Below are positions 1 to 6,813 of a stretch of DNA of 11,544 nt, piece after piece. Each line of letters starts with the position of its first letter. The first letter of the stretch is position 1. The DNA is from JBOGGN01 sp050744165. Lineage in GTDB: Bacteria; Actinomycetota; Acidimicrobiia; Acidimicrobiales; Palsa-688. The position numbers and the translations under genes were made by a program. The stretch spans positions 1-11,544 of the forward strand of contig JBOGGN010000069.1 in the NCBI GenBank assembly GCA_050744165.1, in the 5' to 3' direction. The notes under the pieces were generated by a model. That model saw nothing but the letters and a program-made list of their open reading frames with translations, had not been told where the DNA came from and made no database searches.

Positions 1-942
1 GGCCCTGGCGTCGGCGAAGGCGTGCACCGACTGGGCGGCGCCGGAGCGGCTGAGCCAAGCGCCGAGCAGGCTGAAACAAAAAGGAACCCCGGCCAGTGCC
101 ACCAGCCCGACCGACGGCTGGCGCTGCCCGTCTACTTTGGCCCGCCGGGCGGCGTGCAGGAAGGCGAGGGCGGCGAGCAAGGGGAGGAGCCCGCTGTTCT
201 CCACCGGGTCCCACCCCCAGAACCCGCCCCAACCCAACTCGACATAGGACCACCGAGCCCCGGCGACGAGCCCGACGCCAAGCAGCAACCACGCCGCCAG
301 GGTGGCCCGGCGTACAGTGGCCCACCACGCCTCGTGGCCCGCCAATGACCGTCCCGAAGCTAGGGCGGCCAAGCCGGCGACGGCCAGGGCAAAGGGGACG
401 ACCAAACCCGCGTGGCCGCTGTACAGCAGGAGCGGGTGGTAGAGCATGGCGGGGTACTGGAGGATCGGGTTCAAACCACCGCCGTCGATGGCCGGGATCT
501 GCAAGCGCTGGAAGGGGTTAGCGGCCACGGCGGCGATGACCAGCACCGACCCGCCGACCGCGGTGGCAACCAGCCGCGCCGGAGCTGAGCGCCGCGTCGC
601 CCAGACACCGACCACCAGGATGATCCAACCCCACAGCAGGAGCGACCCGCCGTTGCCACCCCAGAGGCCGGCCAGCCGGTAGTACCAGCTGCCTTGGCGG
701 GTCGTCGTGTCGGCGACGTATTCGAGGGCGAAGTTGCCCGTGAGCAGGCTCCAGATCAGGGCGCCCAGGGCGATGCTGGCGAACCCCACGGCGCCGACGC
801 TTGCGACCCGGCTCCCCGAGGCAACAGGTCTCGATCTTCGGGTCGTGCCCCGTAGCGAGGACCATGTCCCCAAACCCAGTGCGGCTCCGCTCGCCACCAG
901 CGCGCCCCACAAGGCCATCGCGCCGAGGTACCCGGAATCCAC
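1..942 (-). CDS. ccmF: Haem lyase CcmF/NrfE family, N-terminal half (cut by window edge)
   Basis: Cytochrome c maturation (System I) membrane protein that, with CcmH-type partners, attaches haem to apocytochrome c on the outer face of the membrane. About 314 codons are visible; the family is usually 630-660 residues, so roughly half lies beyond position 1. Seen in order: the N-terminal SGYLGAMALWGAL helix, WGGNGGSLLLW (family WGGQEGSLLLW), NPFQRL, GGLNPILQYPAMLYHPLLLY, then the tryptophan-rich WWD signature WGGFWGWDPVEN at residues 238-249, and RSGAAQSVHAFA near the edge. Histidines at about 169, 259 and 307 match the family's conserved P-His1, TM-His1 and P-His2. The GTG start at 942 is chosen because VDSGYLGAMAL aligns with the usual N-terminus; no good ribosome site precedes it, and ATG 918 is the alternative. 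The identification is secure; only the start is uncertain. Confidence 0.93.
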   Translation of the reverse strand, partial: MDSGYLGAMALWGALVASGAALGLGTWSSLRGTTRRSRPVASGSRVASVGAVGFASIALGALIWSLLTGNFALEYVADTTTRQGSWYYRLAGLWGGNGGSLLLWGWIILVVGVWATRRSAPARLVATAVGGSVLVIAAVAANPFQRLQIPAIDGGGLNPILQYPAMLYHPLLLYSGHAGLVVPFALAVAGLAALASGRSLAGHEAWWATVRRATLAAWLLLGVGLVAGARWSYVELGWGGFWGWDPVENSGLLPLLAALAFLHAARRAKVDGQRQPSVGLVALAGVPFCFSLLGAWLSRSGAAQSVHAFADARA

Positions 943-1008
943 AAGGGAAGGGTACGCCGGGCGCCCGTTTCAAAGAGATCCTCATCGAGCGGTGAGGGAT
1001 CGGCGCAA

Positions 1009-1033
1009 CCCTTACCAATGGCATTGTTAAGGG
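1009..1033 (-). other. Imperfect palindrome over the esterase stop codon
   Basis: Two 12-base arms (1009-1020 and 1022-1033) are complementary with a single mismatch and almost no loop. The TAA stop of the minus-strand esterase (1027-1029) lies inside the stem. No U-rich tract follows on either strand, so this is at most a weak terminator or a transcript-end stabilising hairpin. Confidence 0.3.
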
Positions 1034-1921
1034 AGGCTATGGAAGAACTGCCAGATCGTGGCGGTGGCGTCGACGGCGCTGTCGGCTGAGCCCATGCCGG
1101 GGGCAAACCAGACGTGGCCAGCGCCGGCGACGCTCACCATGGTGACGGCGGTGCCGTCTTGACAGCCGGTCCACGACAGTGTTGTCGCCGGTCCGGTCTG
1201 GTTGCTCGACGCCGCGGTGGGGCAGCTGTCGAGGTTGGCCCAGCGCTGGGCCATCGCCGGGGTGCTGGGGTAGTCGAAGGGGGTGGGGCCGCTGACGGCC
1301 GCCGGTCCGCCCTGGTAAGGGACCTCGGGGTCTGCGGTGCCGTGCAATTCGATCACCGATACCGGCCGCGACGGGTGGCATTGGTCGAGCACCATCGAGC
1401 CGGCCACCGAGCCGACGGCGGTGACCCGGTCGGCGTGACTGCAGGCGAAGTAGTAAGCCATCATGGCCCCATTCGACACCCCGACAAAGAAGACCCGCTC
1501 GGTTTTGATCGGAAAGTCGCGTTCCAAACGATCGAGAAGGCTGTCCAGGAAGCCGACGTCATCGACCATTCGGGCGGGAGCGCTGCCGCAGCAAAAGCCG
1601 GCATTCCATTCCCCCCGCGTGCCCTGCGGGTAGGCGACGATGAAATCGTTCGCCGCCGCGGTCTGGTCGAACATGGTGGTCGCCACGGCGTCATCGACTG
1701 TGGCGGCGCCCCCATGAAGAACCACCACCAGCGCCGACGGCGGCCTCGGTCCGCCCGTCGGGGGGCATACACCCGGTAGGTGCGCTGCACACGTCGACGG
1801 TCAGTTGCCCGAAGGTGACCGCCGGCCGCAACGTCGTCGCGGCAGGCGATGACCCACCGCCGCAGCCCGCGGCCGCGGTGAGTACCACAATGGCCACCGC
1901 CGTCGCCAATATGCGACGCAC
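1027..1921 (-). pseudogene. LpqC-like lipoprotein, PHB depolymerase/feruloyl-esterase family, two frameshifts
   Basis: Alpha/beta hydrolase of the secreted esterase family that includes mycobacterial LpqC and polyhydroxybutyrate depolymerases. The product would be an exported lipoprotein of about 298 residues, the family's usual size. From GTG 1921 a signal sequence (VRRILATAVAIVVLTAAAGC) ends in a lipobox-like site. The hydrolase body then shows LVVVLHGG, AYPQGT, WNAGFCCG, the nucleophile elbow GVSNGA, an acid motif HGTADPEVPY and the histidine motif GAGHVWF, so the Ser-Asp-His triad is present. The coding frame breaks twice. Near 1786-1790 LTVD must join VQRTYRVYAP; restoring one G gives LTVDGVQRTYRVYAP. 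Near 1760 a run of six C must be seven to give YAPPTGGPRPPSALVVVLHGG. Both look like losses of one base from G or C runs, so sequencing error and recent gene decay are both possible. Downstream of it on the same strand is ccmF, 84 bp away. Confidence 0.75.
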
Positions 1922-2347
1922 GCAGGGCGGCGTCGCATGTCGGCCGGTTACGGAAATTCGCCCACCATCCCGATATCGCCATTCTCTGCCGGCGCTGGCG
2001 GCCGACGAATCGGCTGCCGGTGAGCCAAACCGTCTGTCAAATGTCATGGCGCATCCTGGCCTCGACCACCAGCCCCATAAAACTATCAGGCCTGGCAGCC
2101 CGGGACAAACAGTTTTAGGTCATCGCGTGCTACGGACTCGGTCGCCCCGATGGTGCCACTGGAAAACCTCGAAAGGCCCCGCGACGGTCGACGCAAGCCT
2201 CACGCGCCGTTATCGATCGCCGACGCCCCGAGCTGCCCATTTCCATCCCCGCCCCGAGCGGAGCCGCAGGTGCCTTCGGATAACTCGCTTTTGCGGTGGG
2301 TGATCTCGCAGTATCATTGGCGCCATTCCGGCCTGGTGGAGGTGTGG
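1922..2347. promoter_or_regulatory. Divergent intergenic region
   Basis: There is no credible gene between the minus-strand esterase and the plus-strand zinc-ribbon gene. The stretch must contain both promoters. A 7-base inverted repeat, TAAAACT at 2078-2084 and AGTTTTA at 2111-2117, lies near the middle in the only A/T-rich part and could be an operator. A weak plus-strand promoter candidate is TTGCGG at 2291 with TATCAT at 2312, but the 15-base spacer is short. Confidence 0.35.
2338..2343 (+). promoter_or_regulatory. Ribosome binding site deciding the start at 2348
   Basis: GGAGGT ends 4 bases before the ATG at 2348. The open frame extends upstream to 2150, but only this ATG has a strong Shine-Dalgarno sequence, and it places the zinc-ribbon cysteines at the very N-terminus as in related proteins. 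Confidence 0.7.
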
Positions 2348-3061
2348 ATGACCACGGCGACGCTGACCTGCCGACGGGACCGTACGCCCACGGCGCTGAG
2401 ATGTTCCAAGTGCGACGCGCCGATATGCCCCCGCTGTTCGGTCGTCACCGACGTGGGTCAGCGGTGCCATGCCTGCGCCAAGGCGCTGCCGGGCCCGAAA
2501 ATCCGTCGCCGCTGGTGGCCTTTGGTGGTGGCCATTGCCGCCATTGCCGTCTTGACCGCTGTCGTCCTCAGGGCCGGCAACGAGAGCCAACCAGCCCCGG
2601 CGCCGCTCGCCGGCCAAGGACAGCAGGGCACGGGCTTCCGCACCATCAGCCGGCCCGACCTCGGCTACGCCATCGACATCCCCGCGGGATGGCTGCCGGC
2701 AGCCGACAACTCAGCGACGACCACCTCCTACGCCGACAGCCAGTCCGCCATCGGTTCGGTGCGGGTGACCGTCGGACAGGACGACGCACCCTTGGCCGAG
2801 CATGTCAACGGGCTTGTTCAAGCCTTGCGCGCCCAAGGCGGCACCAACTTCGCCACGAAACCGGGGCAAATAAGCGGCCTGCCGTCCATCGAAGTCGATT
2901 ACCGCTTTCCTGTGGTCCCGGGAGGGCGTGTCAACTCGAGCCACTCGTCATTCATAGTGAAACGTGACACCACTGTCTTCAGCTTCCAAGTGGCGACCGT
3001 CGACCCGGTCACCGAGCGGCCGATCCTCGTCCAGATTGAGGAAAGTATTCGTCTGCTGTAG
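2348..3061 (+). CDS. Zinc-ribbon (B-box type) membrane protein with extracytoplasmic PsbP/Mog1-like domain
   Basis: A 237-residue predicted single-pass membrane protein. Residues 8-43 form a cysteine-rich module: C8, C19 and C22, C27 and C30, C40 and C43, with the ICPRCS and VGQRCHACA motifs of the actinobacterial B-box-like zinc finger often placed ahead of membrane segments. RRRWW at 53-57 precedes a hydrophobic helix at about 57-74. A Pro/Ala/Gln linker then leads to a domain at about 95-237 (RTISRPDLGYAIDIPAGW...ILVQIEESIRL). The FRTISRPDLGYAIDIPAGW start and the two-layer alternation resemble PsbP/Mog1-fold (DUF1795-like) domains; this is inference. Topology would put the zinc module in the cytoplasm and the C-terminal domain outside. 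A secreted protein is encoded 139 bp downstream on the same strand, so the two may be functionally linked. No enzyme motif is visible. Confidence 0.85.
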   Translation: MTTATLTCRRDRTPTALRCSKCDAPICPRCSVVTDVGQRCHACAKALPGPKIRRRWWPLVVAIAAIAVLTAVVLRAGNESQPAPAPLAGQGQQGTGFRTISRPDLGYAIDIPAGWLPAADNSATTTSYADSQSAIGSVRVTVGQDDAPLAEHVNGLVQALRAQGGTNFATKPGQISGLPSIEVDYRFPVVPGGRVNSSHSSFIVKRDTTVFSFQVATVDPVTERPILVQIEESIRLL

Positions 3062-3073
3062 CCCGGCCGGGCT
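3060..3073 (+). terminator. GC palindrome at the end of the zinc-ribbon gene
   Basis: A perfect 14-base self-complementary sequence (AGCCCGGCCGGGCT) begins inside the stop codon of the preceding gene. It could fold as a short hairpin or mark a transcript end. There is no U tract, so factor-independent termination is unlikely to be efficient. Confidence 0.3.
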
Positions 3074-3200
3074 CTACACATCTCGTGTACCATGTCAAGG
3101 CTGTGGGGCGCAATTGGTACGAACGGTCAGTTGTGGTATCCGTGGCTCTCGATCGCCTTCACGTGACTGTCAACTTCAACACAGGAACAAGGGGCTGATC

Positions 3201-4397
3201 ATGGGAGATGGGCAAGTTCAAAGCAATCCTCGCGGCTTGGGGAGATTCCTAAGGAGTCGTGTCATTCCAGCCGTGTCGGCGGGCGCGTTGGCGTTCGTGT
3301 TGTTCGCACCGGCATCAGCCTCGGCCGCCGCGTCCAGCCGGCCCCAGCTGCCGTTCCGGTGCTTCGCGGCGGTGGATGTCCAGCACGTGGTGTTCGGTCC
3401 GCTGTCGTTCTACCTGCCGAACACGGTGCAGGGCCCGACCAGCTTCAAGGAGAACGCGGGTCCAACGACCGTGACGTACCCGCTGTACCACGGAAAGAGT
3501 CAAGGCCAGCCCGTCAAGTACGTCATCACCGACGCCTCGGATCTGACCACCGCGCTCGATCTTGGGGTCAACTACGTGCCGAAACTGGCGCAGTCGCTGG
3601 GCACGTCGGCCGTCCAGCTATCGGCCTCGCACATCACCGGCGGCGCCGGGATCAGCTTCCCCGCGACAGTCGACTTTAGCCCGGTGCCCAGCTTGATCCC
3701 TGGACCGCAGGGGTTTCCGCCGGTGGCAGCCAATCCCGGCGCTGTCGGCGAGGCCGGGTACAGCCCGCTGGTGCGCGTCGTGTACAACGGCAAGGTGGTC
3801 GTGCTCAATGCCCCGCAGATCGAGAATGCGTCGGGCCAGGCTGACAAGATCGTGAGCCAAACGGCCCATTCCGTCACCTACCTGGAAACCCACGGCTGCT
3901 ATGACAACGAGAGCGTCCACTACGCGTCCTTCGACGCTTCGGATCCGACAGCAGCAACGCTGGAGGACGCAACCTACGCCCCAGCCCTGAACGCGGTTCC
4001 CACGGCCGGCTGCGCCGACCCCATGGTCCCCGCGGCCAACTGCGGACGAGAGTCGCTCATCGCTTTCACCGACGGCCAGACAGGTGCCAGCAACCCCCAG
4101 CGGCAGGGTTTGAACGCGGCGATCCTTGACGGGCCGTCGCCGCTCAACATCTTGAAGGAGATACCGGAGCCGGCCGCCAAGTTTGACTACAGCCCCATGT
4201 GGGACGTCCATCTCGAGAACTGGACGAGTACCGCAGTGGCCAACGGGATCAACCTTCGCCAAACCAACTTCGACGCCGCCGTCCAACAGGTGACCAGCGG
4301 CAACGCGACCGGGTTTCCTGCAGGCTCGCCCTTCGGAGCCAGTGGCTTTGTCGTCAACTGCCCGGTCGTGAGCCTGGACGTCAACATCGGCGGGTAG
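3201..4397 (+). CDS. Secreted protein of unknown function, 398 residues
   Basis: I do not recognise a family. The N-terminus has a basic region (RGLGRFLRSR), a hydrophobic core at about 21-34 and an ASASA-A type cleavage site near residues 37-42, so export by Sec is likely. The mature protein is rich in Pro, Ala, Val, Ser and Asn and has five well-spaced cysteines (FRCFAAV, HGCYDNE, AGCADPM, ANCGRES, VNCPVVS), suggesting disulphides outside the cell. Recognisable stretches include SPLVRVVYNGKVVVLNAPQI and KFDYSPMWDVHLENWT. No transmembrane anchor, sorting motif or catalytic signature is visible after the signal peptide. The ATG at 3201 is chosen because AAGGGG lies 6 bases upstream and because the signal peptide begins properly there; the frame is open further upstream without support. 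The zinc-ribbon gene ends 139 bp upstream; GC-rich hairpin DNA follows. Confidence 0.85.
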   Translation: MGDGQVQSNPRGLGRFLRSRVIPAVSAGALAFVLFAPASASAAASSRPQLPFRCFAAVDVQHVVFGPLSFYLPNTVQGPTSFKENAGPTTVTYPLYHGKSQGQPVKYVITDASDLTTALDLGVNYVPKLAQSLGTSAVQLSASHITGGAGISFPATVDFSPVPSLIPGPQGFPPVAANPGAVGEAGYSPLVRVVYNGKVVVLNAPQIENASGQADKIVSQTAHSVTYLETHGCYDNESVHYASFDASDPTAATLEDATYAPALNAVPTAGCADPMVPAANCGRESLIAFTDGQTGASNPQRQGLNAAILDGPSPLNILKEIPEPAAKFDYSPMWDVHLENWTSTAVANGINLRQTNFDAAVQQVTSGNATGFPAGSPFGASGFVVNCPVVSLDVNIGG

Positions 4398-4511
4398 CGA
4401 CCACCCTCCCCGCCAATGCTGGCCCGGCTAGCTCCGACCGGTCGTCCATCGATCGGGTCTCAGTCGAGGTAACGGCTGGCGCGGCGGCAACCCTGCACCG
4501 GACGACAATTT

Positions 4512-4545
4512 CGGCCCGGCGGCGCCAAACGGCGTCGCCGGGCCG
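4512..4545. terminator. 15-bp GC-rich hairpin with AAAC loop
   Basis: Arms 4512-4526 and 4531-4545 pair along 15 bases with one G-U wobble and a four-base loop. It lies 115 bp after the stop of the secreted-protein gene and is the first strong hairpin downstream, so it may end that transcript. No T run follows on the plus strand, which weakens a classical terminator reading. Confidence 0.4.
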
Positions 4546-4548
4546 CAG

Positions 4549-4560
4549 GTCTTGCAAGAC
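4549..4560. promoter_or_regulatory. 12-base perfect palindrome GTCTTGCAAGAC
   Basis: A perfect dyad directly beside the preceding hairpin. Its length and symmetry suit a dimeric DNA-binding protein, but no gene start lies close by, so an operator role is unproven. Confidence 0.25.
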
Positions 4561-4967
4561 TCGCAGACATTCGTAAGGGCTCCGTCACCCGCACGACCGT
4601 TGCTGACAGCATGGGGTCGCGAGACTTGTACCTGCCGCCGGCGGTGGGAGCGGCGCCGGGCCAAAGCCATCGTTCGACTGGAGCGGCGGGGGAGAAGCCA
4701 CGACAGTGCCGGGGCGCGTTCCTCGCATCCGGGGGCCGCAGCCCGCGCCCCCTTGATCGCCTTGCAGACCAACCACTACTAGCCCCGATGCCGTCGCTCT
4801 GGCCGACGCCGGTCGCGACGTCGCCCACCTTCGGTGCCTGGGACCGATGCTCGAGCGACGTCGCCCGCGGACTAACGCCCGAAGCGTCACCGGGCGGGCG
4901 CCCGTGACAATGGTGTTCGACAACCGGCGCTCCTGAAAGCCGGAGCGGTCGCCCTCCCGGCTGGCGC

Positions 4968-5055
4968 CGCATACCGCCAGCTTTTCGGGCCACCCCTGGG
5001 CTGCCCCGGGAGGGTGGCCCGAATACCTACCGCATACGTCCAGCTTTTCGGGCCA
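4968..5055. repeat. Two 25-bp direct repeats with interleaved palindromic arms
   Basis: Copies at 4968-4992 and 5031-5055 differ at only two adjacent positions (8 and 9). Both end in TTCGGGCCA. Between them lies the reverse complement: TTCGGGCCACCC at 4984-4995 pairs perfectly with GGGTGGCCCGAA at 5012-5023 (12 bp, 16-base loop), and TGGCCCGAA at 5015-5023 can instead pair with 5047-5055. The middle arm can thus choose either partner. This resembles REP/BIME-type or small transposable palindromic elements more than a coding sequence. Confidence 0.6.
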
Positions 5056-5586
5056 TTCGCGGGCGCTGCGCGTCGCACAGCGGCTGGTCATACCGTTCGT
5101 CGTCGCCGTTCTCACTCACCCTCACCGCTGGTGTGCGCTCACGACGTCGGCCTCCCCAGGTGCACGACCTCGCATCCCGCATCGCGCAGGCGTCGGCCGC
5201 CGTCATCGTCAGCGGCACACACGTCGGCAGCTGCCTCGACCGGGAGCATCCCAGTCGAGACACAGCTTGTGGGCGGCACGCGTAGTCGACTCCGGCTAGG
5301 ACCTCGCGCTTACCAACGCTCCAGTGCAGTTGTCGCAAGGGCCGCCAGCAACCGCGAGCGAACTTCGTGGCCACGCCAGACCGAGGATGATTGGCGAGTC
5401 ACAGTCGCCCGACGGTTCCGTCGTTGCCGCAGAAGCAGACGCCGAGATTCCGGCGATCAAGGCGGAGTCGGCTGGTGGTGAGACAGCTGGCGAGGCGTTC
5501 CCTGACAGCGCGCGGGGGCCCGCCCTCACCCGGCTGCTAAGGCCCCCGGGGGGACTCGTTCATGGCTACCACCAGGGACTTTGCAG

Positions 5587-5630
5587 TGCGCCCCGTGGGA
5601 TTTGAACCCACAACCTGCGGATTAAGAGTC
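5587..5630 (-). tRNA. tRNA-Lys(CTT) 3' half, likely attachment-site copy
   Basis: On the minus strand the sequence gives the anticodon loop CTCTTAA (anticodon CTT), the 3' side of the anticodon stem, variable loop, T arm (GTGGG TTCAAAT CCCAC), the 3' acceptor strand GGGGCGC and discriminator A. The 5' half is missing: no GCGCCCC acceptor strand, no D arm, and the anticodon stem made with the preceding bases has a mismatch. It is therefore not a working tRNA gene. Such 3'-half copies mark the distal end of elements integrated into tRNA genes. In that geometry the element lies on the 5' side of the fragment (higher coordinates here) and old chromosome on the other side. The intact gene would lie outside the window. 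Confidence 0.65.
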
Positions 5631-5835
5631 GGCGGGCGGGCAGTCCACCCAGACCCCTGCAAGCCGCTGACCTGCCCTTATGTCTTCGCCGTTGTCCACC
5701 AGGTGCCCTCAAATCTGTCTAGTACAGGCAGATTGTGGGGCGGATTGTGGGGGCGGATCGGGGGTCGGGGGCGGTTGCGACGGGCGGGGTACCGGCCCCG
5801 CGGTGACGTAAACCGGCGGAGGTCCGAGGGTCCGG

Positions 5836-5970
5836 TCACGAGGCGGTGGAGGTGGTCGCGACGAGGGCGCTGACGATCAGATTGAGGCGGTGCAAGCCGG
5901 TGACCGCGTCGATGGGGTCCCCACAGGTGATCAACAGGGATGGTTCGGAGAGTTTCGGCGTTACGTGGCC
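5836..5970 (-). pseudogene. Class F-like sortase C-terminal remnant
   Basis: In one minus-strand frame ending at a TGA (5836-5838), about 44 residues read GHVTPKLSEPSLLITCGDPI and continue DAVTGLHRLNLIVSALV. This matches the catalytic end of actinobacterial class F sortases, where L-(I/V)-T-C-G-x3-D-x2-T-G-x-(Y/H)-x2-N-x-(I/V)-V carries the active cysteine (here at 5923-5925). The conserved arginine expected after the NVVV strand is absent, and upstream of about 5970 the frame loses any sortase likeness. It is a fragment, not a functional transpeptidase. The match is by eye only. Confidence 0.42.
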
Positions 5971-6113
5971 GACGCCAACTGGGCCGCCGGGCCACCCGTT
6001 GCCTCGTCGAGAACGAACTGCTCCCGTCCGTCGCTCCGTCCCATGGCGGTGGCCGTGGGGATGACAACATGGCCTAATGATCCGTCGCTGATATAGCTTG
6101 CGTTGTATAGGTC

Positions 6114-6258
6114 TTCGTGCTCCGCTATCTCCTCGACCTGGATGAGGCAGAGACGGCGCGGACCCTGAAGGTCAGCGTGGCGACGGTCCACACCCAAGCC
6201 CCCTCGTGGTCTTGCTCACATTAGGCAACTCGTCGCCACACGGAGCTGCCGTCAGTGA
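6114..6258 (+). pseudogene. ECF sigma factor region 4 remnant, frameshifted
   Basis: The plus strand reads FVLRYLLDLDEAETART then LKVSVATVHTQA, the helix-turn-helix of sigma region 4 in SigE/SigL-type factors (family pattern VLRYxEDLSxAExAxxLGCSVGTVKSQ). After TQA the frame must shift by one base at a run of five C (6199-6203) to give PRGLAHIRQLVA, the usual RALARLRELL helix. A TAG codon stands directly before the first conserved residues (6108-6110), so region 2 and the linker are missing. It probably came from a complete ECF factor now largely deleted. Confidence 0.5.
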
Positions 6259-6284
6259 CGCGGCATGAACCCGGACGAACCGGC

Positions 6285-6560
6285 GATGCCGGAGGAACTC
6301 TTCCCGAGCGAGGACCAGTTGACGGCCTGCCGTTAGCGCGTGAGCACTGGGGCCACCACCGGCGGTGACGGCTCTCTTCTCTATATAGCGAGCCTTTCGG
6401 TGACAGAACGAGTTCTTCCATTCCGCCTCCAACGAGGCTTCGCAGGACGGTTGTCGGGGGTCGCCGAGCAGGTAGCGACGCTGGGCTGGTCGGCCTCGTA
6501 ACGGGCCCGCTCTACCTCATTGGCCGCGCAGATGGTCGCCCTGCCGACCCAGCTGCGCGT
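6285..6560 (-). pseudogene. Large serine recombinase C-terminal-region remnant, broken frames
   Basis: Minus-strand pieces in successive frames recall the coiled region of zinc-ribbon serine recombinases (family pattern RARYEAERAxRQYxAVDPENRLVAxxLExxWN). Seen are QLGRQGDHLRG, then VERARYEAD (about 6489-6515), then in another frame RRYLLGDPRQPSCEASLEAEW (about 6418-6480), and AREEFLRHRRF further on. At least two frame changes and internal loss are needed. Proximity to the tRNA-Lys attachment-like fragment fits a decayed site-specific recombinase gene of the integrated element, although such enzymes do not usually target tRNA genes. Confidence 0.5.
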
Positions 6561-6740
6561 CTTGCACCCGATAGCGCTAACTCTGCGAGGGCGGCGCGCC
6601 ATCTCGGTCAAAGACCGCCGGCGCAGGAGGGGCTGCCGAAGTTTTGGCTAGGTACGGGTCCGTGACCCCGATCAGACGGCGCGTAGCCGCGGAATGGTTT
6701 ACAGCGGCCGATACTGGTCGGACGGGGCTGCTTCTTCCTG

Positions 6741-6770
6741 TTGCTAATAGCCCTCCCTTCGTGCTATGAT
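6741..6770 (+). promoter_or_regulatory. Sigma70-like promoter of the exported-protein cassette
   Basis: TTGCTA (6741-6746) and TATGAT (6765-6770) are separated by 18 bases; they match consensus at 4 of 6 and 5 of 6 positions. The -10 box overlaps the first ATG of the longer open frame at 6766, so transcription would start near 6777 and translation must start at a later ATG, in agreement with the ribosome site before 6814. Confidence 0.55.
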
Positions 6771-6813
6771 GCCGGTTTGGCAGGGCCAACAAGAGATCAG
6801 GGGGGCGGTGCCA

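Larger units (their letters stand above)
4398..5586. other. Long stretch without a recognisable gene
   Basis: Open frames exist on both strands but all are rich in Arg, Ala, Pro and Gly, lack ribosome sites, and none contains a motif I can name. What can be seen is structural: a 15-bp hairpin with an adjacent 12-base palindrome (4512-4560) and two 25-bp repeats with interleaved palindromic arms (4968-5055). The region lies on the chromosomal side of the tRNA-Lys fragment and may be decayed coding DNA. Confidence 0.5.
5631..6765. other. Gene graveyard without intact coding sequence
   Basis: No complete gene is visible between the tRNA-Lys fragment and the promoter of the exported cassette. 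Three decayed fragments are annotated separately (sortase-like, sigma region 4, serine recombinase). Next to the tRNA fragment are a short inverted repeat (AATCTG at 5712, CAGATT at 5729) and a tandem G-rich repeat, gattgtgggg(g)cg at 5731-5755, which could be integrase arm-type sites. The stretch 6570-6740 holds nothing I can identify. Confidence 0.5.

Noticed and set aside
518..1024. A 168-codon minus-strand open frame overlapping the start of ccmF
   Set aside because: It is in another frame from the unmistakable CcmF motifs, is Arg-rich and has no recognisable domain.
3618..4286. A 222-codon minus-strand open frame
   Set aside because: It lies wholly antisense to the secreted-protein gene, has no ribosome site and reads as low-complexity Gly/Arg/Val.
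5014..5481. A 155-codon plus-strand open frame in the gene-free stretch
   Set aside because: Composition is dominated by Arg and Ser, it begins inside the palindromic repeats, and no motif or ribosome site supports it.
5587..5665. A complete tRNA-Lys gene
   Set aside because: The 5' acceptor strand and D arm are absent and the anticodon stem has a mismatch; only the 3' half is present.
5562..5873. Open frame reading VGFEPTTCGLRV
   Set aside because: This peptide is the well-known false translation of the reverse complement of a tRNA-Lys gene, here the 3' fragment at 5587-5630.
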